Of a DNA stretch of 64,000 nucleotides, positions 36,711 through 48,562 are shown piece by piece. A program made the translations under genes and the position numbers. Source of the DNA: Orthonyx spaldingii (Eukaryota > Chordata > Aves > Passeriformes > Orthonychidae); assembly GCA_013397795.1 (NCBI GenBank), contig VZTJ01005306.1, forward strand, positions 1,124,808 through 1,188,807, in the 5' to 3' direction. The stretch's first letter is position 1. Each line of letters begins with the position of its first letter. The notes beneath the pieces were generated by a model. The model was given only the letters and a program-made list of their open reading frames with translations, was not told the origin of the DNA and made no database searches.

Positions 36711-39700
36711 GTAAGAACTATCTCTTTCTCAGGAAAGACGTGATCTGGCTTTCATGCATAATCCAAAAGCCCTGAGCAGAGGCACATGTCTTACTCTGAC
36801 CTTCAAAGGGCAGAGTTTATCCCCACTTCCTTTCATGGTGTTTTCTATAGAATGGTTCAATCAGGTCCTTACTCATAACCGCAGTGAGTTTCATCAGGCC
36901 CATTGTCAGTACCTGGCTTTACTGCAGAGTCTGACACTGCTGTGTGGAGCTATCAAAGTCCATTTTAAATGCTTCCTACTGCAGGGAGCCTATATTCTCA
37001 AGGTACATTAGTCTGCACAACATGCTGTACAGTGGACTGTTTCAGTACCCAAGCTAGGTATCTCTATACTGGAAATCTGAAGGACAAAAACATAACACAA
37101 ACATACCTTTTCCCTAGCTGCCTCTCCCCTGTGAGGCATTGCACAGGGGCTCTGGACATCTAATTCAGTCGAAATTATTTGATTCTGTTAACCAGTGGGA
37201 TACCTAAAAATGTAAAATTACGCCAACTTTCTTGCACAATTAAACTTTCTTTTTATGGGACACAGGAGTATTTAAGAATATAAGTCCCATGCTTTTCAAT
37301 AAAATTTAGCATCCTAGAACTGTAATACTTAGACAGAGAGCAAATTTCTATTGAACAAGTGAAAGACTAATACTTTAACAGAGCTATACCTTTGAGATCT
37401 GGGTTATACAGATGACATTGAAATAAGGGCATAGGCATCTAAAGTGGGACATAACCAGGATTTAGGAACTGAAATACAAAACATAGATGCCTGAAATATC
37501 CAATTTGCTGCTGTCTACTCATGTCTGAAATCTGCAGAGCTCTAAGTTTCCCAAATTAAAGCTCTCATGGTACCTAAAATTCTACTTTGGGATTTGCTAA
37601 CGAGTGAAGCACTGATCTTAGACTAAGTCCTATCAGGCTTCATAATCTAGATTATTCTCTACTGTATTTGCAAAAAGGATTCTATCTCTTAAACTCTACC
37701 AGAGCAGACCTATTGTACTCTGTTTTTTCTAATGAAGCTGATATGTGGAGTGGGATTTGAAGAGTTAAAGCACTCAGTCACAATAGAAGTTACAGAAGCT
37801 TTCCTTCCTATACCTGTGAGAGGGAATTTTAACTCATATCTTCGATAAAAGCATTTTACACAATAGTTGTACATTAAGGGGTTGTCAGGCTGGGAGGTGG
37901 GGAGAGAAAAAAAATAATCATCCCATTACTGCTGAGGGTATTCCACTTTTCATATAGTAAGTTGTGAGTCCAGAAGAACACATGAAGTATGACCATAAGT
38001 CTTAAAGAGTGGCTTAAAAAACAGATATTGGAAAACACTAAAATATCAAAATATTTAGATGAGGGAAATGAAACTTTTCTGTATTCCAAGCTAACTTATA
38101 TCCACTAGAACACTCTATACAATAGTGAAACCATCTACATTCAGCTTTGTTTGTAAAATTGATTTTACATTTACAGATTACTTTTAATAAATAGTTCAAT
38201 AATCATTAAAAATATATGAGTACTCTGAGTATGGGCTCAATGGCTTCCTATAGCAAAAGAGTCTGGTATCTGCTAAGGCAAAAGGCATAACTTTAAAGGA
38301 ATCTGGACAATAATTAAAAATAGTTTAAAAGTTATGAAAAAGTTCCACTTCCTGCCCTCATTTTCCTGGTGCCTTCACCTGCAATTGTGCTGCCATCCAC
38401 AGTTCCCAATGGAGCTAACAGAAGGACTGTGGTCTGCACAGAGGGTGATGAATTAAAGGATCTGTTGAGAGGGCACCTTCCCCATTTCTTACTGCCAGTG
38501 ATAGCTGGTCAGCAGAGGGAAAACCCAATTTTATTGCAGCGTGCAAGCACATGATTCCTTTGTGTGAAAGAGGCTAGGATTGAAACATGCCTGAAACTAA
38601 CTGCATTAAGTATGTCTCTGAATAGGCCATGTTGACACATGAAATTTGATAACCAGGTCAGTAAAAAAACAGTTTTAAACAACCACTCTCCTTAGTGGTA
38701 TAATGTTTCAGTTGGCCAAGATAATTATTTTCTCTCACATCTTTCAAGGGGAGAGCTGAGATGCCATGTTAGAGAAGTTCATCATCATTTGCAATGCTGT
38801 GCAGCCTGTTGCAGGGACAAACGCAAGTCTTCCATTTCCAATACTGTCTATATCACAGCTTGCCTTGATGCTAAACACACTTGAAATAAATCATGCCCTC
38901 ATATATATGATAAGGAATTATTTTTTTCTTCATTGATATTCACTGTGCTATGAATGAAAACTAAAAATTACCACCCCCCTCTGCCCAATTTCCAAAGAAA
39001 TCCCTTAGTCTGTCATTTTGAAGAGTTAAGAATAGTTTGTTTGGCTCATTACTATAATACACTGCTGCTGCAAATACAATGAGAAACGCTTAAGCAGTTG
39101 TGTGTTGTAAGGTGAAATTCAACTTTAATGAAGCAGGCAGGTTTCTAAGAAATAGCAAGCTCTACTAGAAACACAGCTGCATGCTTCATGTTTTTTTACT
39201 CAGCTACATTTAAATAAAAACATTAAAAAATTACAAGTTGCTTACTGTGCCTGAGGGTTTCCAGAAAACAAGAAGGAACAGTGAGAAACAACAAATCACG
39301 AAAGTGATAGCAGCAAGCCATCCAAATGCAAGCATCCAAACTGCTTAGACTCATGGATTTGAACTCTTTTTTAGTTGAGAGACTTTTGTAATGTCTGAAA
39401 TAATTTACTGAGCAAACATCCTGAGTGATGAAAAAATGTCTGATCAACCCATTGAGTATGTTGACACTTTAACCTACATGTACTGGCACAATCTATTACT
39501 TTTTCAACTTGAAACGAGTAGGAATCATCTAATTAAATGTGGATTACCTATACAAAGTTGATATTTATAAATGAGCTACCCGATGAGACTAATTTCATAA
39601 CCAGTGAAGAGAAACAGGCACTTTTAGGGTCTGATTCACCTTGTGATTCATTTTGTGTTGAGGAAAGCAAACCACAAATCATCAAAAAAACCTACTGGAG

Positions 39701-42378
39701 GCCTTAAGTGTAAATCTAAATTCTAGCACACAGACAACTGACATATGTTACAGATTATTATGTTTACATAGATGTATATGTCACTGTTTTACTTAAAACC
39801 TATTAGACAGTAATAATATTTACAGTATCACATATCTTCTTCTACTCTGTTACTGTAATTCTGTAAAAAACAAGACGTGTTAAAACCATTAGACAGGAAG
39901 GAACACATTTTCTAACCTATAAGCTATTCAGTGCAAGAGAAACACCAACTTCATTTGTTTGGATACTCTTTTTTCCTCTAGGATTTTTTTTTATGTGAAT
40001 CACCTGTAGCTTACAAAGGACTATAAACAAAACATTTTTCAAATAAACTATTAGGGAAAAAGCCCAACCAAATAAGACACCAGTTTAGTCTTACATAAAT
40101 CAAACTGAATCTGCTGCAGTTTAATTACCATTTTATCCAAAATTAATTTTATATGCTTTGTGATTATACAGTGCTCTAAGGAACTTCAAAAAAATCACTG
40201 TATGAAACTACACACTATTTTAGCATTTAAAAAGTCCTTAGGAGTTTTCTTAAACTTTGTCATGATACATGGATTATGCTACAGTTTTAACGACTGTATT
40301 AAGATAATAAGTTAGTAGAATTGAAAAAAAATTATGGAGAAGCTTCCTGCCATTCTCGTATTTATTTACAGGCTAAGCTTTCTGGCTCCTCCATTAAATC
40401 CAAAAGTCCTTCAGTGGTTCCTCTGACACTCACCCTCACTGACTTCGCCACCCCAGTGTGCTGGATGAGCACAGCCATTAGCAGCCAAAGATGGAAGAAC
40501 AGCATTACATGCAGAGTAGTATTCTGAAGGACCAGGTTGTTTACCTAGCACGTGAGTTACCCCTTACCTACATAAAAAGTCAAATGATGTTATAAATACA
40601 AATTTGCAGTCCTTTCTTTGTTTCTTTTTGCTACATGAAGCTTTCTACTTTCAATTTTGCTGTCTTCTGAAATACTTTCATCTTTCACATTGCTAAGTAG
40701 TACCAGAAATATTGCCAGTATTCATAAAAAAGAATGTGACAGTAAAATCTGGAGTAGCATTTGGTATTGAAAAATCCAGTCCGTGTAAAAATGAGATTTT
40801 AAGGGCTAAACTGAAAAATACATAGGACATTTTTGCAGATGAAAATGCTTAATAAATGATGGTTTGAATGCACATTTTCATCATAAATATTATCTCTCCA
40901 GCAGAGGCTACTACAGCAGAGAAAACGTGCCCCATGCTCACTGCTGCTGCACTATTCACAGGACAACAGACAACAGAAAATAAACCAATTATGGGCTAGT
41001 CTGGCTGCTACATTACAGAGCTACCAGTAGCTACTCACTCATGAATAAGATGTGTCTTCATGCAAATTGGAGACCTACCACAAAATATTAGTGACAGTCT
41101 AGTGAGTACGTCCGAGGTTCTATAAAGCAACATGCAAACATTTATGGAAATATGAATTTCTTAATCATTAAATTTTGTTAATGTACTACAAATTTTAATC
41201 CTGATGAGTTTGTTCACTCTTTCCCACACAGGATTGAACAGTGAGAGCAAAACACCCCACCAAGGTTGTCACTTTATATTCCAGTCACACTGGGGACATG
41301 GCTTCCCAGTCCTGGCATTTCAGCCTGTTGAGTCTAAAGAAGTAACTGTGATTATTCTGCACTCAAAGCCAACATTTTCCACTTGAGACACAATTTCAAA
41401 AAAATTAGTGTCAGATGAGAAAAGCATTAATTCGTTTTCCAAGTAAATTGGTTATCTAATTTTTGACAACTTGCATTGTTTCTGTGTGCAATGCTGCAGG
41501 CAAGAGAACTCTTAAAAGGAAAAAAAAAAAGAGGGGAGGAGAGATATTTTGCTAATGAAATATGCACGGAGAGCACTATGGGCAGAGCAGGCTACTCTAA
41601 AAAAATGTCACAGTTTCTTTTTTGGCACTGGCCCTAGCACAAGTGGATTATATCTGTATTTCAGATCTTATTAAAAAAAAATCCACACCTGTCAGTTATG
41701 AGAAAGGCTTAAGTATATTTATTTAAGTCCATTGAAAAGTAATTCCTGATAGGTATTGTGGGATTCTTTTATCAACCATATGACAAATTAATTTTTTTTC
41801 TCTTATAAAACATTACCCCAAACTACAGTAAAACTTGAGGACCAATGGATATAGAGGCCATATGTGAAAATTAATTCTAGCTTCATCACTTCACCTAAGT
41901 AATTTTGTATGTATATATTTCCTTCCACATAATCCAGATATCATTTGCAACTTTTTACTGAGTGTCTTTATAAAGTATTTTAGAGTTTTCTTTTGTTCAT
42001 TGCTTAAAGGAAGGACCATCATAATGAATCAAATTATTTATTTTGTCTCTTATATAAATATGACTACTGTGCATCTTGCACAAATAAGGTATTAATAAAA
42101 AAAGAACAAAACAAAACAAAAAACCAGCAAGACTGGCAATTAAAAGGTCTTCACTTCTGGTTTACAATTCCAGATAATTTTCAAATGCTTTATACAGAAG
42201 GAGAAAAATTGCAACTAGTGGGACCATTACAAAAGTATCATCTATAAAGTTAGCATTTAGCAATACCTTCCTGAGCTGGAAACATAAGGCTATCTTATGT
42301 AAAATTGTAAAGTAAAATTGTAGTTCTCACACTAGAAGATATAGTTATAAAACCAGTGAATTTACCAGATTACTCACT
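36711..42378. other. Intergenic or intronic, nothing supported
   Basis: No gene, RNA or named repeat could be supported. Short frames (for example 36754-37011, 39223-39447, 40321-40527) have no recognisable domains. Confidence 0.45.
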
Positions 42379-42484
42379 TAAAAAAAGCCTCTCCCAACCC
42401 CCCCGCTAAAAAATCAAAACCCCAAACTTCAACCTCCCCCCAAATCCACAAAACAAAGAAACAAGAAAAGCTAAACCAAAACCC
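42379..42484. repeat. A/C-rich low-complexity tract
   Basis: About 105 bases strongly depleted of G and T on the + strand, with runs of six and seven C (aaccccccc, acctcccccc). The minus strand has three G-runs of four or more, so a G-quadruplex is conceivable but not well formed. It looks like low-complexity drift. Confidence 0.6.
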
Positions 42485-45400
42485 TTATGTTCTTATTACA
42501 TTTTATACTATCGAATTTCAGTAAATTCAGTGAAAAAATCAAGAAGATACAAGACATAACTGAAGATAAGATCTTTATCTGAAGCAGCCTATGTAATCTA
42601 AATAAAATTTTTATACAAATTGTTTTTAGCTACATTTTCTCATTGTGTGTTATGAACAAAGCAGCTTCAGTGCTAGGATATGAAGAAAAAGAAATGTGTT
42701 CCTATTTTAGCTGTAGATTCATATTTAATAATACACCTAGACACCAGAATTGTATATCATATGTGAAATGCATATGTGTTATGTGAAATAAAGCCAAGTT
42801 ATGAGAAAACAAATGTCCTTTATTACAATTTCATATGTATTTTTCACAGGAATAGAAGTGTTATTCATGGAGTCTTGACTAAACTCTAATATGGGGACAT
42901 CTGCAAACCTAAATTTGTCCTGCAACTTCAATAATGAAATTTTTATTTCTCTGAAAGAATTATTAAACTGTTAGAGATGGGCACAGGAGAATTCATGCTT
43001 ACATTTCAGCATTGGCTAATTAATCAGTTCCCTAAACATTCCTGTAAAGTGACTATTCCAGTCTTTAGATACAGAAACTGATATAAAGGGGTAATTGACT
43101 TATTTGAAGAGGTCAAATATTTTAATAGCAATACAACAGTAATATAATTAAAAGCTGATGTTCCAGTTTCTCAAATGAAAATAAGCTGCTAGTTATAGTG
43201 CCTTACTAAAAGGATATTGCTGGAATCATATCAGAAGAAAAGTTCAATCTGAACTGTATGCTAGTGAGAGCCAATATTTTAACAGTTGGCAGAAAGAAGT
43301 AAACAACTTTGTTATTCCCCAAAATACAGGAAACTACCTCCCATTATAGCAGCGATTACCGACCTGGCCAGCTCATGGGCAGCTCATTGACACATGCTGT
43401 AAGCAAAATCATCATTTACTCTTCTATTTAATTTCCTGTGGATCTGATAGTGTAGGAGGGTTTCATGAACAATATCTTTCATGTGAATTGTGTGTCAGGT
43501 TTATTAGATAAGTAATACAGCATTTTTTTCTAGTTTATGCTCACTGTGCCATATACTAATCATAAGCTTCCAATTTTGGAGTACCTGGTCGTGAAGGCAT
43601 TTTGCAAGCCCCAAACTGTGGCAAGTTATTGTTTCCAGCTGATCCAATATGAGAGACTATTTATTGCAGACAGACAAATTCTGTGCATATTTCCCAGTTT
43701 TCATATCTCTGTTGACTTCACTAGCCATGTTCCAACTCAGTGATGGGACAAGACATCAGTACACACCAATGCTCCTGCTCTCCTAGGCTCTCCCAGAAAG
43801 GGAGAAACAAACTTAGAAGAAAATGACAAGCATTACCTGACCTGAATAACCAAGAGCTCAGGACTACAGAGTCTATAACACTTGTCTTTCCTGGTATGTG
43901 GATATATCCACAGATGCCATCAGGAGGATAAATATATTATTTAAAATTATTTCAGTAAGTAATCTAGAAAGAACTGAAATTGTTTCATTTCCACGTGTTA
44001 TGAAGCATAACAACACTTAGAAATGTAGGCCCTGCCTCAAATAAGAAAAGCCCTATTCTTTAGAAAGAATATGAAAAAAAATCAGCTTTTGACATGATAT
44101 ATACCTTTGGCAAGATTTCTAGGCAGACTTCTGTCCTCCAAAATTGAACTATACGTATAAACTCAGTTCATGGGCTAAATGAACCTTTCAAGATCTGGTA
44201 CATTCCAGAGCCTCTTCCCAAGCACAACATTCAAGTCAATTTCATATTTGATGACCAGCAGATGATGTGAATGCCTGGGGGCAGCTGTAGTCTCTCCGTG
44301 CTCCCCCAGCTGGCTTATAATGGATTTTCAGTCTAGTAAACACTTATTTAGTCTAAGTTCTGCAGAATTTCACTGTAAGAATTCCATCCCATATTTGTGT
44401 TGGAGAACACAAGAAAGGAGAAAATTAAGACTGAAAAATCCACTATGCATCTGATTTCTCCCTTTCTAAGTAATGCAATTCTAGTCCTGCATTCCTCTGT
44501 TCCTGGTGATGGACACATCTCATGCAGGTGCATGATTTTGTTTTAAATCTCAAACTCTGAATTTTAGTTTATAGAGGCTGAAAATAACTGAACAAAAGCT
44601 CTTATAGTCTGATTTTAGAAGATCATGAGTAGCATTACCACTTAGTTTACCTGTAGGTATTGGGACACTTATCTAGGGCAGTGATGAGCTATATGAATTA
44701 ATTATACAGTAAAGATGGTCACAGTTATTCACTGCAGTGAGACTATACATTATTAATGAGGCTGATATGCAAATGAATCAGTCAGTACAAAAATTATATG
44801 AACTCTTTGCCAAAAACTTGATGCAAATCAACATCTGGTTCAGTCATGGAGGAGAGGCAGTCCCATCTGGCTGAAAGTAAACCATCAAATTTTAAAAAAC
44901 TTTAGAAATCAGAAAGGAGCCTATAATTCCCATCTTTCCTATAAGGCAATCAGTCCTGCAGAACAAAAATTTATGATGTTAAGACTTGAACTGTTCAAAC
45001 TGAAAGATTGTTATGAAAAAATAAAAAAAAAGAGCAAAAAGAAACTAGTATAACATTTTGGCATGCTGGAAATGTTGTTGAAACTATTGAAGCTGAAAAC
45101 CTTAGCTGTACTTCCATGGATAGGTTCATTATGATAAGCCTCTTGATCCCTGAGTTAAAAACCTTTACAGCTGACACAAGATATGTGGAAGGCAAAAAAT
45201 AACAGTTACAAGGTAGCCCTGCCAGAAAGAGTTAATTTTTTAAGCATTCTCTGATTCCCAATCCCTCTTTCCTTTTCTCAAGAACCAGATATTTGTCCAG
45301 TCTGAACTCCCGAATAGCCCGTGTTTTCACAACAGGATTCCTTTTCACCCCACTTCCAGTTAAACAGCTCACACAAATGTTTTGTCACCTCCTGAGCTTG

Positions 45401-47074
45401 ATTATGGTTGTGAGCAGACATTTAACTTTCATCAATAATGTTAGACAGAAATCCATAGTATTTTCTTCTCAGATTCCCCACGGGTTTCAATGATTCCCTT
45501 CTCCTTTACTGGGGAGACAAATCAGAGACCTGGGCTCTGGTGCTCTCAATATTCTCCTATTGATGGGCTGGTAAATGTCTAGACAGTTGTTGTGCATCTG
45601 TACTGCATTACAACACAGACAAGATATATCTTGTATATGTAGATGGAAAGTGATACATTTAGCTGAATCTTGACTCTTCTGAAGAGAAAAGTGAATCATG
45701 AAGATATTTTTCTATGTTAACGTATTTAATTCTAATGTGCTTCCTATATATGAAATGCTTACTTTTAATTTCAAAATGCAGCACTATGGAGAAGTCATAT
45801 ATTGTAATAATTTTGCCAAGAAGCATCTACAGCATTATTTATGATGATTTTTATTATAAACATCTATTTTCAGTTGCAATTTCAGAAAGGTTTCTATTTA
45901 TGTCTTCAAATGTGCATAACCTTAATATGTTTCTATTTAAAAAATATATTTTGGAAAACATTTGGTATTCCACAAGAAAAAAAATCAAATTAGGAAGATA
46001 GGAAATAACATCGAATTATGTAATAGTGTGGAGTGATGCAATTTCTTTAGAAAAATCATTCTTCTAACACTTTCTGTCTCTAAACTATCTAAACTGCTTT
46101 CAGATAAGTGACTGTCCTCATGTCAAGATTGCAGATTGTGATGCAAAGCATGATGTCAAACAGGGAGTGGCTTTTCCAACAATACTACAATATTACTTTT
46201 AGATATTATGCAAATTATTTAAGATAAATTATCTCTTTCATGTAGCAGGGCTATAATCCTAGCCTACACACAGAGATCACTTTCATTTGCTAAGTCAGAA
46301 TAAGTGTTCATACTCCTGGTGCTAGTAAATCAAATATGTTCCCACATTGTATGGATTGCTAACCTTTAGTGTTGGATGCCTAAAGAAAGTAAAAATTCTC
46401 TTCCTAATAATACCCTTAACCAAAACTAAGTGCTTAAGATCACTAAACACCGTACAAATATGAATGCTTCTAGACTTACTGCAGACTTCATTATCTCATT
46501 TTAAATATGGGTAGTGAAAAACATATCAAATTAACTTTCACTCAGACAAAAAAAAGTAATTTCTATAATTTCCTATAGCACTATCATTAAAGCCTGAGCA
46601 CAGAGTGTTTATACGGTTAAACAAAGACTATAACTCAAACCTCTGACTGAATGGACTAGAAAGCATTGGTACACAGCTGTATCAGACCAACTACATTGAT
46701 CCCACAGTTGTTGCAGTATTTAAGTACCAAATCAGCATCATTAATTTATTTTTCTCCACTAGCCCTTCCAGGAGAATACTGTTAGCAAAACAGAAATGAG
46801 CAGGCCTTGATGAAAAATAGATGGTAAATGCCACTTCAAAATGGATGGAGGCAATTTCCTGTATAGGTAAATCCAGACCCAAACACTTCAGCTCTGTCTG
46901 ATATTTCAAAAGAACATCTAATGTTGATTAGCTGTAGCAATTGTTTAAGAATTGAAACCGATCAGTTAAAATTCAAGTGATTTATGCAGGAAATATATTG
47001 AATATGTTCACCTGAGCAAATCTATCTGCTTCTGTAAAAGTCTGTGTAGTGAAGTTTTTTTTCTTCTGCTACAG
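42485..47074. other. Intergenic or intronic, nothing supported
   Basis: AT-rich unique-looking sequence. A 68-codon frame at 43537-43743 follows a T-rich acceptor-like cattttttctag but lacks a good donor and has no recognisable domain. A minus-strand donor-like site (CTACAG|gtaaac) at about 44650 closes only a ~38-base segment. Confidence 0.45.
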
Positions 47075-47161
47075 GAAATGGGCACTATGCTTTATCTAAC
47101 CAGAAACATTTCCTATTCTGCAGTAGTGTCACTATAATATTTTCAACACCACATTTGAAAG
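47075..47161 (+). other. Candidate internal exon, 87 bp, phase 1-1
   Basis: A strong acceptor (gaagttttttttcttctgctacag) precedes 87 bases, which end at a near-consensus donor (TTGAAAG|gtaggt). Only one frame is open: two bases, 28 codons, one base, giving a symmetric phase 1-1 exon. The peptide starts NGHYALSNQKHF and becomes hydrophobic (SSVTIIF). I recognise no family. The length is typical of an internal exon and the phase equals that of the candidate at 16280-16360, so the two could be spliced together. A non-coding exon or a chance pseudo-exon remains possible. Confidence 0.28.
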
Positions 47162-47212
47162 GTAGGTCATTACCATACTTTACAATAAGTTCTCATAACA
47201 TGGAGTGATTTT

Positions 47213-47408
47213 TATAGGGACATATTTAACTCATTGTCTTATCTCCAAGGCATTTATATTTGCTTTACCCTGGACACATGAATGAATAATTTCTGATATG
47301 AAAAATGCATTTCAGAAAAGGAGAAAGGAGCCAATCCAAAGTAGAAAGGATTACCTTTTTAGCCTCTTAATTTGACATGTAATGACAAGTTTAAAGAGTT
47401 CTCAGACT
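47213..47408 (+). repeat. Unnamed ~195-bp repeat, copy 1
   Basis: This copy aligns almost without gaps to 48364-48562. Shared blocks are tttaactcatt, gcatttatattt, ccctggac-catgaatgaat, ttctgatatgaaaaa, atttcagaaaa, atccaaagtaga or its variant, and cttaatttgacatgtaat. I estimate roughly 80% identity by eye. I recognise no transposon family, termini, poly-A tail or coding capacity. Strand is set to + only because both copies are in the same orientation. Confidence 0.85.
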
Positions 47409-48363
47409 GTAGTACTTTTCCATTTTAAGGAAGAAGAGAAAATCCTCATAAAATGTTAGAGGATAATGGCAAAAGGAATAAATTATATCATGTGGATACA
47501 TTGCAAGCATCTATTGCTTTCAGACGGACCTCTCTTTCTGTGCACATTCCTTTTCTAGGATCACACAAATACACATTCTATTGGTTATATAACTTTATGA
47601 CTTAGAAATTCACATTTTTCTATGGTAATGTTCTCTCCTAATCCATCTAAAGTGTACAATCCTGTATTTTTCTGATTAACTGCTCATCTACCTGATATAT
47701 TAATAATATATCCTCCCTCTATGAATTTAATTATTTTCAGTAGAAAGAAGTCTAATCACAGCATCACTCTAGTTATTGGAATACTGATATGTCCTTAGGA
47801 TAACGACATTTATATTCAGTAAATATTTTTAACCACCAAGTTTCACTGTCTTTTGACAGCTGCTTTGGAAAAAAAAGTGGTTTCCTTTCAGAACAGGATT
47901 TTAATTTGAATTGTTCGCTATAAACTACAGTTAAAGAGAATAAAAAGTAGAGTATGCTGTTATAGTTCTGCATTGAGTTCACCTCCTGCATACTTATTTT
48001 GTACACATGCAATATGCATTATATTAAACAAGCTATAAAAATAGGTATATCTCTATTATTATTGGAAGGTCATGGTTTTCAGTCAGTTTGAACTCCCAGT
48101 CAAGGCAAATTCATAGTCCTGAATCCTGTCACCACACCTCTGCTTGCACTGAAAGATGTGAGCAATCTCACTCAAGTGGCAAGTGTGCAGGACCACAGCT
48201 TCATGTTTTCATGTTTTGCAAGTTGAGATGCTGTCGCAGTGGAAAATTGATTTCCCTCCTGTTATTTCAAGCATGTATATAACTTATTTTAAGAATACAA
48301 TGATATTACTTCTGTGAATCTAATTTCTTTAAAATAAGTGAAACATTAATAAAAAAAGTTAAT
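47409..48363. other. Spacer between the two repeat copies, nothing supported
   Basis: About 950 bases of AT-rich sequence with no recognisable gene. The 79-codon minus frame (47773-48012) and the 64-codon + frame (48088-48282) are not recognisable proteins. Confidence 0.45.
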
Positions 48364-48562
48364 TATAGGACAGCTTTAACTCATTTTCTTGGCTCCCAAG
48401 CATTTATATTTACTTTGCCCTGGACTCATGAATGAATTACTTCTGATATGAAAAATTAATTTCAGAAAATTAGAGAAAAGCCAGTCCAAAGTAGAGAGAT
48501 TTACCTTCTTCACCCCTTAATTTGACATGTAATCACAACAAGATTAAAGACATCTCAGAGCA
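48364..48562 (+). repeat. Unnamed ~195-bp repeat, copy 2
   Basis: Second, same-orientation copy of the sequence at 47213-47408, offset by about 1.15 kb. Similarity begins at tatagga and ends at catctcaga; the flanks outside those points differ. That pattern fits either an old local duplication confined to this segment or two independent insertions of one low-copy repeat. Confidence 0.85.

Noticed and set aside
41610..41660. Resemblance of tttttggcactggccctagcac to a known miRNA seed region
   Set aside because: Only a short match and no supporting hairpin in the flanking sequence.
42379..42484. G-quadruplex on the minus strand
   Set aside because: Only three well-separated long G-runs are seen; the loops are long and the tract looks like low-complexity A/C drift.
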